Notes under the pieces: generated by a model
Seen by the model: the letters and a program-made list of their open reading frames with translations, nothing else
What the model was told of the DNA's origin: nothing
Databases searched by the model: none
Made by a program: the position numbers and the translations under genes
Part shown: one piece after another, positions 20,375 through 30,395 of the stretch
Layout of the letters: each line of letters opens with the position of its first letter
Numbering within the stretch: the stretch's first letter is position 1
Assembly (NCBI GenBank): GCA_938086805.1
Contig: CALKDH010000001.1
Coordinates: forward strand, 1 to 37,681
DNA length: 37,681 nt
Reading direction: 5' to 3'
From: an uncultured PS1 clade bacterium
GTDB lineage: Bacteria; Pseudomonadota; Gammaproteobacteria; PS1; Pseudothioglobaceae

Positions 20375-23300
20375 ATGATCAACAACAAAGGGATGATGCA
20401 TTAAATTTAAGTGAGTCATTCATTGTTCAAGCTCCAGCAGGTTCTGGAAAAACCGAGCTTATTGCGCAAAGATACTTGAAATTACTGGGCTCAGCTGAGC
20501 AGCCAGAAAATATTCTTGTTATGACGTTCACAAATAGGGCGGTAGATGAGCTCAAGCATCGAATTATAAGTTCACTAAATCAAGCCATAAATGAGCCTCC
20601 CCTTGAGAAATATAAACGAACAACTTATGACCTTGCTAGCAAAGTCTTAAACCAATCTGTTAAGAGAGGATGGGATCTTATTAATCACCCTTCTCGGTTA
20701 AAAATAATAACAATCGACTCACTTTCTAATCTAATTGTATCCAGATTTCCATCGCTTGAACAATTGGTTCCTCCAAGAACCATGGTTGATTCATTTGAGT
20801 ATGACACAATTTATCGTAGGGCTGCAGAAGAAACATTGCTACTAATAGAGGATGATGAATATCAAAAAACTATTTCATCAGTCTTGCTCTATCTTGACAA
20901 TGATGTTGATAGATTCTATCGACTTGTAGAACAGATGCTGAAAAAAAGAGAGCAGTGGCTCCCAAAAATATATGCTGAAGGCGCTTTAGATATAAGCTAT
21001 ATCGAAGATTTCTCATGTGAGTTGATTGCTGAACATCTCAATTCACTCAGAGCTAAGGCTGACACAATACTTAGTCCTAATTTTTTCTCTCTCCTTAAAC
21101 AAAGCAAAAGAGATGATGTATCAAAAATCATAAAGCTCCCTGGCAAAGAGGTTGATGATTTAGGAAAATGGCAAATTATTTCTGAACTATTAATAACTAA
21201 AAGTAAAAGTAACTGGAGAAAGAGCGTTGATGTGAAAATGGGCTTTCCTCCAGAATTAAGAGAAGAGAAGATCAGGTTTAAAGAAATTCTAGAGGACCTA
21301 AAATCACAATTCGAGTTCAAAGAACTACTCATTAATTTAGATTATTTGCCAAGTAGCAGTCTTCCAAGCCAGATAAAAAATTCTATTTCAGATATTATTC
21401 AAGTTTTAAAGTTAAGTGTTGCAAAGCTCAACATAATTTTTGATCAGGAAAAATTACAAGACTTTTCTGAGGTCAATATTCAGGCAATAAATGCTCTAGA
21501 CAGTCGAGATAAGATAAGTGATATTGCTTTGCTATTGGATTATCAAATTAATCATATTCTGATTGATGAATTTCAAGATACTTCATACTCACAATTCAAT
21601 TTAATTGAGCGGCTTATAGATGGATGGCAAAAAGGAGATGGAAAAACTATGTTTTTGGTTGGTGATCCAATGCAATCAATCTATAAATTTAGAGAATCTC
21701 AGGTTGGAATATTTATTAATGTTGCACGAAATGGAATTGGTAGTCATAAGATTAAACCTTTAAAACTAAAGGCAAACTTTAGATCAAATAAAAGTATAGT
21801 GGAAACAAATAATGAAATTTTCTCTAGAATTTTTCCAGATAAAGATGACTTAATTAAAGGTGCAATTCAATATTCAAGTTCATATGCGTTTTCTAAAAAC
21901 GAACAACATGAAGCGGTTTCGTTTTACCCATTTGGCCCTAATAATGATCTAGGAGAGGCTGAACAAATATTTAAAATTGTTAATCAATCTCTTTTGAAAG
22001 ACCCTGAGAAAGAGATTGCTATTCTGGTTAGGTCAAGATCTCATCTTGCAGAGATTTCATCAGTTCTTCAAAAAAATAATATACATTTTGAAGCTCTAAA
22101 TACTCAAGCTTTAAGATCCAATCTCTTTACAAGAGATTTACTGAGTTTGACAAGAGCTCTTCTAAGCTTGGGAGATAAGCTGGCATGGCTGTCTCTGCTA
22201 AGATCCCCCTGGTGCGGTTTGAATTTGAGTGATTTGTTAATTTTAAGTCAATCAAACGATCAAACTATTTTTACCCAGTTAAAGGATTTAGAGACCAAAG
22301 AGGGGATGAGTTTTGATGGCATTAAAAGGGGTCGGCATATATACTTTGCAACACAAGATGCTATTTTTTCTGAAGGTAGGTTTTCTTTTGTTGAGCGGCT
22401 CTCTTATGTGATGAGTCAGCTATTTAATGATAACGAACTCACAAGTTTACAAAGAACGATTAAAGCTCAATTCCTTGAAGTTCTGAATCATTGTGAGATG
22501 AATGAAAATCTTAATATTCAGGTGATTGAGTTAATGCTGCAGAATCTCTATGCACCCTCTCAAGTTTCAAATGTGAAGTTGATGACTGTTCATCAGTCAA
22601 AGGGTTTGGAATTCGATACAGTTATTATTCCAGGACTTGGTAAAAAAGGAAGGAGTGATGATCTTCCTTTAATGCAATTTCAAGAATTTCCAAATAACAA
22701 GGTTTTATTGTCACCAATAAAGTCTTCCTATGACAAAAAGGAGAATGAAACATACCTTTATTTGAAGCATTTACAAATGCAGCAATCACACTTTGAGTTG
22801 ATGAGGCTTTTGTATGTTGCAATGAGTCGAGCTAAAAATAAAGTTCACTTGTTGGGCTGCTTATCAAAAAATGGAAAGGCAGTAACTGGATCATTTCTAT
22901 CTTTGCTTAATAAGTACTATGAAAAAGATTTAGAATTAAATCTAGAACAGAGTGAACAAAGCCATGGTGAGCTTAGCGCACCAAAACTTTTAAGAGTCAA
23001 AAATCTAGATACTAAATCTATTCACAGAAATAGCATAACTGAGGAGAAAAAAAACCCTCCAAAAACCCTCGATGTAATTTATCAGGGGTCAATTGGGACA
23101 ATCATTCATCACTATTTGGAGCATGGAGAGTTCAATCCTTCTATGCTTGCAGTTGAAACAAGACTGCGAGAAATGGGGGCTCCATCAAAATTACTAAAGC
23201 AATTCTCATGTTCCATTATAGAAATACTCTCAAAAACAAAGCATGACGAACATTTTGAATGGATTTTTAAAGATAGAGAATCAACCGAAGTAGAGTCAGA

Positions 23301-23547
23301 GTTCAGAACTGCAAGCGAATCCATAGTTATTGATCGACTATTCATTGAGGATGGAACTTTATGGATTATTGATTTCAAATCAGCATCACTTAATAAAGGT
23401 GAGACTCTGAATGAATTTATTGATCGACAAAAATTTTCACATCAATCCCAGATAAAAAAATATACAGAGGTTTTAGCAAATTTTTATGACCTTACCACTA
23501 AAGCAGCGATATATTGCCCTGCAGAAAGTCAATTAATTTTATTCTAA
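20371..23547 (+). CDS. UvrD/Rep-family helicase with C-terminal nuclease (AddA/RecB-like)
   Basis: Walker [77 protein letters not shown]-terminal LWIIDFKSA nuclease motif; 4-nt overlap with argS. Confidence 0.9.
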   Translation: MNDQQQRDDALNLSESFIVQAPAGSGKTELIAQRYLKLLGSAEQPENILVMTFTNRAVDELKHRIISSLNQAINEPPLEKYKRTTYDLASKVLNQSVKRGWDLINHPSRLKIITIDSLSNLIVSRFPSLEQLVPPRTMVDSFEYDTIYRRAAEETLLLIEDDEYQKTISSVLLYLDNDVDRFYRLVEQMLKKREQWLPKIYAEGALDISYIEDFSCELIAEHLNSLRAKADTILSPNFFSLLKQSKRDDVSKIIKLPGKEVDDLGKWQIISELLITKSKSNWRKSVDVKMGFPPELREEKIRFKEILEDLKSQFEFKELLINLDYLPSSSLPSQIKNSISDIIQVLKLSVAKLNIIFDQEKLQDFSEVNIQAINALDSRDKISDIALLLDYQINHILIDEFQDTSYSQFNLIERLIDGWQKGDGKTMFLVGDPMQSIYKFRESQVGIFINVARNGIGSHKIKPLKLKANFRSNKSIVETNNEIFSRIFPDKDDLIKGAIQYSSSYAFSKNEQHEAVSFYPFGPNNDLGEAEQIFKIVNQSLLKDPEKEIAILVRSRSHLAEISSVLQKNNIHFEALNTQALRSNLFTRDLLSLTRALLSLGDKLAWLSLLRSPWCGLNLSDLLILSQSNDQTIFTQLKDLETKEGMSFDGIKRGRHIYFATQDAIFSEGRFSFVERLSYVMSQLFNDNELTSLQRTIKAQFLEVLNHCEMNENLNIQVIELMLQNLYAPSQVSNVKLMTVHQSKGLEFDTVIIPGLGKKGRSDDLPLMQFQEFPNNKVLLSPIKSSYDKKENETYLYLKHLQMQQSHFELMRLLYVAMSRAKNKVHLLGCLSKNGKAVTGSFLSLLNKYYEKDLELNLEQSEQSHGELSAPKLLRVKNLDTKSIHRNSITEEKKNPPKTLDVIYQGSIGTIIHHYLEHGEFNPSMLAVETRLREMGAPSKLLKQFSCSIIEILSKTKHDEHFEWIFKDRESTEVESEFRTASESIVIDRLFIEDGTLWIIDFKSASLNKGETLNEFIDRQKFSHQSQIKKYTEVLANFYDLTTKAAIYCPAESQLILF

Positions 23548-23626
23548 TCAATAGTAAAGGAAAATAACTGGACAAAGCGTCCAATTCCTCATATGATGTC
23601 AGCCAATTCTTTTATCATTTATCTCT

Positions 23627-24790
23627 ATGTCTAAGCGAAATAATAATGTTGGTTGGACTGACTATACTCAGAAGTACGGCGGGCGGAAAATAAAAACTAT
23701 CAATCCAGATGTTCAAAGTGGTTCTTCTGTTTTGTTTGAAAACTTTGAGGATATGCAGTTGGCTCTTGAGGGTAATTACCCTGGTGTAGATTATGGCACG
23801 CATGGACTATCAACACAGAAAGCCTTTGAGGAGGCTATCTGTAGACTAGAAAATGGACATAGAGCATATGCATTTCCGTCCGGAATCAATGCGATCACAA
23901 ACACTCTAATGGCATTCACTAAAAGTGGTGATGAGGTTTTGCTCTGTGATAATGCCTATGGACCAACTAAGAGATTTTGTCACAATATTCTTGCCAAATA
24001 TAATGTTAAGACAACTCATATTGAATCCAATATAGGTAGGGAGATAAGTGCTTACTTTAATGACAAAACAAAGCTTATTTTTCTAGAGTCGCCCGGCTCT
24101 AATACATTTGAGATTCAGGATATATTAGAAATTGTTAAGGCAGCCAAAAAAGCTGGAATAATGATAATTATTGATAGTACATGGGCTACTCCGCTCTATC
24201 TGAAGTCACTTGATCTTGGAGCTGATGTCGCCATTCAATCGGTCACAAAATACATCTGTGGGCATTCAGATGTTTTGATGGGGTGTGCTACTGTCAATGA
24301 AAAGTATGCTGATGAATTTGCGAACTATTTTCAAACTGTTGAAAATTATACTAATCCTCAAGATTGCTATTCAGCACTAAGAGGCCTAAGAACTCTTAAA
24401 GTCCGATTAGAGGAGCATGAGAGATCAGCCTTTGAGGTTGCGTACTGGCTTGAAAAGCAGGCGATTGTGGATTGTGTGATTCATCCTGGACTGGAGTCAC
24501 ACCCTCAACACTTGCTATGGAAGAGGGATTTTTTAGGAGCATCAGGACTATTCTCCTTTACGTTCAAAAAGCACTACTCAGCTGATCAAATTGCTAAATT
24601 TATTAACTCTCTTGAAATGTTTGGTCTTGGGTTTAGTTGGGGTGGTTATAAAAGTCTTCTGACCGCGAGACCCTATGAGCGCGATGGTAAATGGCTTCAT
24701 GATGGTAAGCATGTGATCCGCCTAAGCATAGGGCTAGAGGAAACTAAAAAATTAATAGAAGATTTGGATCAAGCCTTTAAAAAACTTTAG
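23627..24790 (+). CDS. metC: Cys/Met metabolism PLP-dependent enzyme, cystathionine beta-lyase-like
   Basis: YGTHGLSTQKAFEEAICRLENGHRAYAFPSGINAI, VTKYICGHSDVLMG (PLP lysine), GLGFSWGGYKSL, HVIRLSIGLE. Confidence 0.88.
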   Translation: MSKRNNNVGWTDYTQKYGGRKIKTINPDVQSGSSVLFENFEDMQLALEGNYPGVDYGTHGLSTQKAFEEAICRLENGHRAYAFPSGINAITNTLMAFTKSGDEVLLCDNAYGPTKRFCHNILAKYNVKTTHIESNIGREISAYFNDKTKLIFLESPGSNTFEIQDILEIVKAAKKAGIMIIIDSTWATPLYLKSLDLGADVAIQSVTKYICGHSDVLMGCATVNEKYADEFANYFQTVENYTNPQDCYSALRGLRTLKVRLEEHERSAFEVAYWLEKQAIVDCVIHPGLESHPQHLLWKRDFLGASGLFSFTFKKHYSADQIAKFINSLEMFGLGFSWGGYKSLLTARPYERDGKWLHDGKHVIRLSIGLEETKKLIEDLDQAFKKL

Positions 24791-25624
24791 TTATTTATGG
24801 GCCAGCTCCCTTTTATCATTAATCACAGTAATGCGTTGCATGTGCCTAAGTTTAGGTAAATAGTCACATACAGCGTAGTGCTGGGTAATTCGATTATCCC
24901 AAATCGCGACGGAGTCATCTTCCCATTGAAATCTCACTTGAAATTCAGGTTTATTCATATGTTGATACAGGAATTGTAAGATATGATCGCTTGGACCCTG
25001 ATTTTCATTGACGATATTGCGTGTAAATGATTGGTTGACATTGATATATTTGAGACCAGACACTGGATGTGTCTCAATAACTTTGTGAACGGCTGATCCG
25101 ACATCTTTCAGAGCGTTGTTTACTGATTCAACACCCCCGTCCCTGAGATAGTCATTTCTAAATGTACCCATATCATGGATTGCTTCTAGATTTTCTAGAT
25201 ATTGTTTCCAGCCATCTGGTAATTGGTCATAGGCAGCACTCATGCTTGCCCAAAGGGTATCTCCTCCAAATTTTGGTACTTTAACGCCATGGAGAATGCT
25301 AGCAAAAGGAGGGTTTGACTTAAATGTTAGGTCTTTGTGCCAGTCAGCTGTATCTGGTTTATTATTAGCATCATTTCTCAAGAGAACAATGCTTTGATAA
25401 CCCTCAACATGAGGATAGACAGGGTGTCCAGGGTCAATTTCTCCCAAGCTTTCGGCAAGATGCATGTGAGATTTAGGTGAAAGCTCTTGATTACGAAAAA
25501 AAATCACCTGATACTTAATCAGTGAATCATAGATTTGATCAATAGTTTGAGCATCTAAGTTATTTAGTGACACTCCTGAAATTACTGCTCCAATCGAGGG
25601 CGTTAGTGGATCTGCTTTAAACAT
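24791..25624 (-). CDS. TauD/TfdA family 2-oxoglutarate-dependent dioxygenase
   Basis: ADWHKDLTFKSNPPFASILHG (HxD), GGDTLWASMSAAYDQLP, VAIWDNRITQHYA.DYLPKLRHMQRIT. Start at 25624 preferred because GGAG lies 6 nt upstream. Confidence 0.9.
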   Translation of the reverse strand: MFKADPLTPSIGAVISGVSLNNLDAQTIDQIYDSLIKYQVIFFRNQELSPKSHMHLAESLGEIDPGHPVYPHVEGYQSIVLLRNDANNKPDTADWHKDLTFKSNPPFASILHGVKVPKFGGDTLWASMSAAYDQLPDGWKQYLENLEAIHDMGTFRNDYLRDGGVESVNNALKDVGSAVHKVIETHPVSGLKYINVNQSFTRNIVNENQGPSDHILQFLYQHMNKPEFQVRFQWEDDSVAIWDNRITQHYAVCDYLPKLRHMQRITVINDKRELAHK

Positions 25625-25665
25625 TCTTAACTCCATTTTTTTCGAATTTTATACAAAAAAACTGA

Positions 25666-26835
25666 CTAGTTAGTTTTTTTTGAAAACCACCATAGTAACA
25701 CAATGAGTTGCAATATTAGTAAGGGAAGAACTGACAACAGAACGACTTCCCAACTAAAATTAAAGACAAACCATCCAGCTGAAAGTGCGGCTAATGCCTG
25801 AAAACCAAACACTAAGAAGTCGTTAATCGATTGAGCCTTAAATTTTTCATTTTCATTGTAGGCTTGTGGAAGTAGGTTAGTTCCACCTATAAAAAGAAAG
25901 TTCCATCCAAGTCCAAGTAGAGCGAGGGACCACCAATAGTTTGCCAGTGCATGACTAATAAAGGCGATGAAAACGGAGAAAAACATTAACAAAACACCAA
26001 TTAGCATCATTCTTGTCAGTCCAATAAATCTGACTATGTAGGCTGTAAAAAGTGAGGGTAGAAACATTGCAATGACATGACTTTGAAGAACAAGTTTGGT
26101 GTTATGAAGTGAATGCCCATCCATAACATGCATACTTACAGGTGTAGCAGTCATAATGAAACTCATGACAACATAACCAGTCGTTGCAGCAGAGACAGCA
26201 ACAATAAAGGAGCCTTGCTGAATGATGCTCATTAACGGACGCTTTGACCTATCCATTTGCTCCTTAAATTCTACTACTGGCTCAAAAAAGGTCATCAAAA
26301 TAAATGCAACTATGAAAAGGAGCGCCAGCAATAAAAATGACCCTATAAATTCAGTCTCTAGGATGCTTTTTCCAAAAGTTGCAATTTCAGTTCCAAGAAA
26401 TGCAGAAACTAAGCCTCCAAGAAGAACCACCGCAGTTGCTGAAGCTCTTTGCTCTTGACTCACACTTTCAATAGCTGCAAAACGAAATTGCATCATAGTT
26501 GCGACTGTAGCACCAAGGCAAAAACTAGCAAAACTAAACAGAAAGAATATTTCCTGAGCTATTGAAACAATACACAGCCCAATTAGAATGATCGAATAGA
26601 TGCACGCACTTAAAAAAACTTTTTTTCGGCCATAGATTGACATCAGGCGAATCACAGGAATAACGCTAAGGGCAGTCCCTACAACAATAGTTGCAACTGG
26701 AAGTGTTGATAAACTTTTCGTTGGGGCGAGTTCACTACCAATGATTCCTGCAACAAAAACCATGAAAACACTTAATGACATAAATAGGGATTGACAGGCA
26801 GTCAAAATCCATACATTTTTTGGGAGAGTCAACAT
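25666..26835 (-). CDS. Major facilitator superfamily transporter
   Basis: 389 aa, about 12 hydrophobic segments, MSIYGRKKVFL loop, LGLGWNFLFIGGTNLLPQAY. Confidence 0.85.
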   Translation of the reverse strand: MLTLPKNVWILTACQSLFMSLSVFMVFVAGIIGSELAPTKSLSTLPVATIVVGTALSVIPVIRLMSIYGRKKVFLSACIYSIILIGLCIVSIAQEIFFLFSFASFCLGATVATMMQFRFAAIESVSQEQRASATAVVLLGGLVSAFLGTEIATFGKSILETEFIGSFLLLALLFIVAFILMTFFEPVVEFKEQMDRSKRPLMSIIQQGSFIVAVSAATTGYVVMSFIMTATPVSMHVMDGHSLHNTKLVLQSHVIAMFLPSLFTAYIVRFIGLTRMMLIGVLLMFFSVFIAFISHALANYWWSLALLGLGWNFLFIGGTNLLPQAYNENEKFKAQSINDFLVFGFQALAALSAGWFVFNFSWEVVLLSVLPLLILQLIVLLWWFSKKTN

Positions 26836-26849
26836 TGTGAACTAGATTG

Positions 26850-28205
26850 TTATTTTTTCTGAGGTCGTTTCCACTTGTCTATGGTCGACTGTTTATTTCT
26901 ACTCACAGTAAGTTTATTATCTGGAGCATTTTGCGTAATGGTTGAGCCTGCTCCAATAGTAGCATTTTTACCAATACTAACAGGAGCAACTAGTTGACTA
27001 TTAGAGCCAATGAATGCGCCATCTTTAATTTCAGTTTGATGCTTGTTTGAGCCATCATAATTGCAGGTAATCACACCAGCACCAATATTTACATCGCTTC
27101 CAATTTTGCTGTCACCTACATAGCTCAGATGTGAAATTTTAGAATTGTTACTGACTGATGATTTTTTGATCTCAACGAAGTTACCAACTTTTGAATGATT
27201 TCCTATAGTCGTATCGGGTCGAATTCTGGCAAAGGGGCCAATAGAAGTGCTGGAACCAATAGTAGAATTTTCAATAATTGAATTTGGCAAGATAACTGCA
27301 TTATCGCCGATTTTAGAATCTTTTATAATGCAATTAGGCGAAATTAAAACATTATTTCCTAAAACATTGTCTCCCTCAAAGACAACATTAATATCAATAG
27401 TGCAGTCATCTCCAAACTTTAAATTGCCTCGACAATCAAAACGGCTAGGGTCCATAAGAGTCAGGCCTGATGACATAAAATTTTCAGCCTGTTTCATTTG
27501 ATAGAGTCTTTCAGCTTGGGATAGTTGTTTTTTGTCATTTATACCCATGACCTCATCTGCACTTTCACATATAAATGAAGCAATATTAACATTATCTTTG
27601 ACAGCTATTTCAACAATATCAGTCAGATAGAATTCTCCTTGAGCATTATTGGTCTTCAATTCATTCAAATACTTCTTTAATAGGGAGCCCTTAAGTGCCA
27701 TGATTCCGGTATTGATTTCTTTAATCTTTAGATCAGTCTCACTGGCGTCTTTTTGTTCAACGATTGATTTAATTAATCCATTTGTATCTCTAATGATTCT
27801 TCCATATCCAAAAGGATCATTTAACACAACGCTTAAAAGTGAGAATCCATTGGTTCGAGCTTTTTTGAGTAACTCTTCTATTGTTTTGCTTTGCAGAAGT
27901 GGCACATCTGCATAAAGTATAAGGCATATGGAGTTTTCCTCAATAAATGGAATGGCTTGCTTCACAGCATGACCAGTCCCCAGCTGTTTTTCTTGAAGTA
28001 CCCAATTAATTTTACTTTCCGTTATTGCTGATTTGACAGACTGAGAGTTATGACCAACAATGATATTCATTTTTTCTACGTGATTTTTTGCAACATCTAC
28101 AACGTGTTGAAGTAGATATTTATTGCCAACTTTATGGAGCACTTTGGAAGTTTGAGACTTCATTCTTTTGCCCTGACCAGCGGCTAATATGATGGCATTG
28201 TTCAT
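26850..28205 (-). CDS. glmU: Bifunctional UDP-GlcNAc pyrophosphorylase / glucosamine-1-P acetyltransferase
   Basis: IILAAGQGKRMKSQTSKVLHKV, QLGTGHAVKQA, left-handed beta-helix repeats, GAGVITCNYDGSNKHQTEIKDGAFIGSNSQLVAPV. Confidence 0.97.
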   Translation of the reverse strand: MNNAIILAAGQGKRMKSQTSKVLHKVGNKYLLQHVVDVAKNHVEKMNIIVGHNSQSVKSAITESKINWVLQEKQLGTGHAVKQAIPFIEENSICLILYADVPLLQSKTIEELLKKARTNGFSLLSVVLNDPFGYGRIIRDTNGLIKSIVEQKDASETDLKIKEINTGIMALKGSLLKKYLNELKTNNAQGEFYLTDIVEIAVKDNVNIASFICESADEVMGINDKKQLSQAERLYQMKQAENFMSSGLTLMDPSRFDCRGNLKFGDDCTIDINVVFEGDNVLGNNVLISPNCIIKDSKIGDNAVILPNSIIENSTIGSSTSIGPFARIRPDTTIGNHSKVGNFVEIKKSSVSNNSKISHLSYVGDSKIGSDVNIGAGVITCNYDGSNKHQTEIKDGAFIGSNSQLVAPVSIGKNATIGAGSTITQNAPDNKLTVSRNKQSTIDKWKRPQKK

Positions 28206-28261
28206 CTTAATATTTGGCTAAAATCTTTCGTAAAGGAATAATGATTGGGTTAATTTTCTTT

Positions 28262-28282
28262 AATGTTACCCTTTGTAACATT
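28262..28282. promoter_or_regulatory. Perfect dyad in the glmU/aquaporin divergent region; candidate operator
   Basis: AATGTTAC-CCTTT-GTAACATT, 8-bp perfect arms. Confidence 0.4.
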
Positions 28283-28374
28283 TAAAGGCCAAATTAAAAA
28301 AGATTTTGTAATGCCTCTGTAGTATTTCAACTTTATAATTCTCAACTAATTTTACTAAATGATTCAATAAATCA

Positions 28375-29043
28375 ATGTATAAGAAATTGACCGCAGAGCT
28401 ACTTGGTACTTTTATTCTGGTATTCGCAGGAACTGGGGCGATCATGATTAATGATATTGCTCAAGCAATCGGCCATGTAGGCATAGCATTAACTTTTGGA
28501 TTCGTAATTGTAGCTTTGATCTATAGTTTTGCGCATGTTTCTGGGGCTCATTTCAACCCAGCGGTCACAATAGCATTTTGGTCGATGGGCGAATTCAATA
28601 AGAGAAATGTACTGCCCTATATTACAGCTCAAATAATTGGTGGCTTGTTAGCTAGTTTGTGTCTTTATTATCTGCTATCAGAAAATTTTACTGACGTATC
28701 TGAAGTAAGCTATTTGGGGGCAACGATTCCTAGTGGCTCTGTGTCACAATCTTTTGGATTTGAATTTATTCTGACCTTTATCTTGATGATTGTCATCTGT
28801 GCATCAGCTGTTCATGGAAAAGCTACAAAAGATTTTGCTGGCTTGGCAATTGGACTTACCGTTGGCCTTGAGTCAATGTTTGCTGGCCCAATAACAGGGG
28901 CAAGTATGAATCCTGCTAGGAGCATAGGGCCAGCAGTCATTAGCGGAAATCTTGAGCATCTGTGGTTATATATTGTTGCTACTATTCTTGGTGCTATATT
29001 GGCATCCATGGTTTTCTTGAAAGTTTTTAAATCTGATACATAA
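28375..29043 (+). CDS. MIP/aquaporin family channel (NIP-like)
   Basis: Both NPA boxes: HFNPAVTIAFW and GPITGASMNPARSIGPAV; six hydrophobic segments. Confidence 0.93.
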   Translation: MYKKLTAELLGTFILVFAGTGAIMINDIAQAIGHVGIALTFGFVIVALIYSFAHVSGAHFNPAVTIAFWSMGEFNKRNVLPYITAQIIGGLLASLCLYYLLSENFTDVSEVSYLGATIPSGSVSQSFGFEFILTFILMIVICASAVHGKATKDFAGLAIGLTVGLESMFAGPITGASMNPARSIGPAVISGNLEHLWLYIVATILGAILASMVFLKVFKSDT

Positions 29044-29053
29044 GCTATTTTTT

Positions 29054-29467
29054 ATGATTAAAAAAGTTTTGATTCTATGCACTGGTAATAGTTGTCGGAG
29101 CATCATTGCAGAGGCACTAATTAACAATGAATTTAAAGGGAAAGTAGTGGCGTGCTCAAGCGGAGTTTCCGCCAGTGGAATGGTTAATCCAAATGCGAAA
29201 AAAATTCTCCAGTTAAACAACATTTGGAGTGACGAATACCATTCCAAGGTGATAGAGTCTGTAATGCACCTATCATTTGATTTAGTAATTACAGTTTGTG
29301 AGAATGCAAGTCAAACTTGCCCAGTATTTCCTGGCAATACTCCAGTTACCCATATGGGTTTTGATGATCCAGATGGCAAAAGTTTTGAGTCGTTTGAACT
29401 TTGCTTCAATCAGATTAAAGAAAACTTATTGCCCTTTATCAAGACTTATTTTGATGATGTTAATTGA
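29054..29467 (+). CDS. arsC: Thioredoxin-type arsenate reductase / LMW-PTP-fold protein
   Basis: CTGNSCRS (CX5R) plus VCENASQTCPVFPG (CX6C), the three-cysteine arrangement of Trx-coupled ArsC. Confidence 0.88.
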   Translation: MIKKVLILCTGNSCRSIIAEALINNEFKGKVVACSSGVSASGMVNPNAKKILQLNNIWSDEYHSKVIESVMHLSFDLVITVCENASQTCPVFPGNTPVTHMGFDDPDGKSFESFELCFNQIKENLLPFIKTYFDDVN

Positions 29468-29512
29468 TGCAATAAAAATATTCAACCATTCTCAATCTAA
29501 GTGGTTATATTA

Positions 29513-29536
29513 AGCCTAATTTAATAGGTTTTTTTG
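29513..29536 (+). terminator. Intrinsic terminator after arsC
   Basis: AAGCCTA-ATTTAA-TAGGTTTTTTT, 7-bp stem incl. one G-U, T tract. Confidence 0.65.
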
Positions 29537-29619
29537 GTAAGATGTGATGGAAGACATGAATTAAATTCAATTGATTTAGATTTATTACAAATAATTACAC
29601 ACAATCAATTTACAACTTC

Positions 29620-29625
29620 TATAAT
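29620..29625 (+). promoter_or_regulatory. -10 element (TATAAT) of the DUF47-PiT operon
   Basis: TATAATG in a 238-bp intergenic region; no clear -35. Confidence 0.5.
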
Positions 29626-29705
29626 GCGCATTTTTATCGTTATTTGATAAAAATTTTGTTTTTAGTTCCATTACCTTTTTTAACTATTAGGAGTAGTTTA
29701 GAGTT

Positions 29706-30386
29706 ATGAATCGAAAAGACAACATCACAAGTTTATTCGGCAAATCGCCAATAAGTCCACTTCAGAAGCATATGAAACAAGCACACTCATGCCTCAAAGA
29801 GTTTCGTGTATTTGCTAAGGCCGCTAATTCTCAAGATTGGGAAAAGGCTCAAATAGCGCATATCTCTATCGGTAAAAAAGAGCAAAAAGCAGACGTTCTT
29901 AAGAAAAAATTAAGAATGAATCTGCCTAGCACATTTATGATGCCTTTTTCTAGAAGGGATTTGTTAGATGTTCTCTTAATCCAGGATTCGATTGCTAACA
30001 TTACAAAAGACTTGGCAGGTTTGATGATGTCAAGAAAAATGGTTTTTCCAAAAGAATTTGCGAATGATTTTTTAGATCTGTCGAAGTTATGTATCAAAAC
30101 TTCAGCTGCTGCATTGGATGCTATTAATGAGTTAGATGAGCTTTTAGAGACTGCATTTAGTAGTCGAGAGCGCAAAATTGTTGACACAATGATTAAAAAG
30201 GTTAATGAATTGGAGCATGAAACAGATGTTGCTCAAGAGTTAATAAGGAACAAGCTCTACTTGCTTGAGGCGTCATTACCTCCTGTCGATGTAATGTTTT
30301 ATTATCGGGCCATTGAGTGGCTTGGTGAGACTGCAGATGCTGCTCAAAAGGTAGGTTCGCGTTTCGAAGTTATGTTAACTAAATAG
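29706..30386 (+). CDS. DUF47/PhoU-like phosphate transport regulator
   Basis: 226 aa helical; LEHETDVAQELIRNKLYLLEASLPPVDVMFYYRAIEWLGETADAAQKVGSRFEVML; immediately upstream of a PiT transporter. Confidence 0.9.
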   Translation: MNRKDNITSLFGKSPISPLQKHMKQAHSCLKEFRVFAKAANSQDWEKAQIAHISIGKKEQKADVLKKKLRMNLPSTFMMPFSRRDLLDVLLIQDSIANITKDLAGLMMSRKMVFPKEFANDFLDLSKLCIKTSAAALDAINELDELLETAFSSRERKIVDTMIKKVNELEHETDVAQELIRNKLYLLEASLPPVDVMFYYRAIEWLGETADAAQKVGSRFEVMLTK

Positions 30387-30395
30387 GAGCGCATC

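Noticed and set aside
20997-21332. 111-aa minus-strand ORF
   Set aside because: Inside the AddA-like gene; composition looks like antisense of a coding frame.
23548-23626. Possible SAM-type riboswitch or terminator ahead of the metC-like gene (TGGAC-AAAGC-GTCCA hairpin)
   Set aside because: Only a 5-bp stem, no recognised SAM-II/SAM-V core and no T tract.
27247-27915. Plus-strand ORFs opposite glmU
   Set aside because: Shadow ORFs of the hexapeptide-repeat coding sequence.
28212-28294. ATTTGGC ... GCCAAAT inverted repeat around the 28262 dyad
   Set aside because: 7-bp arms 69 nt apart in AT-rich DNA; likely chance.
29581-29615. Possible Pho box before DUF47-PiT (repeated TTACA)
   Set aside because: Repeats are spaced 10 and 15 nt and do not match the CTGTCAT direct-repeat consensus at 11 nt.
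29849-30187. 112-aa minus-strand ORF
   Set aside because: Fully antisense to the DUF47 gene; no independent support.
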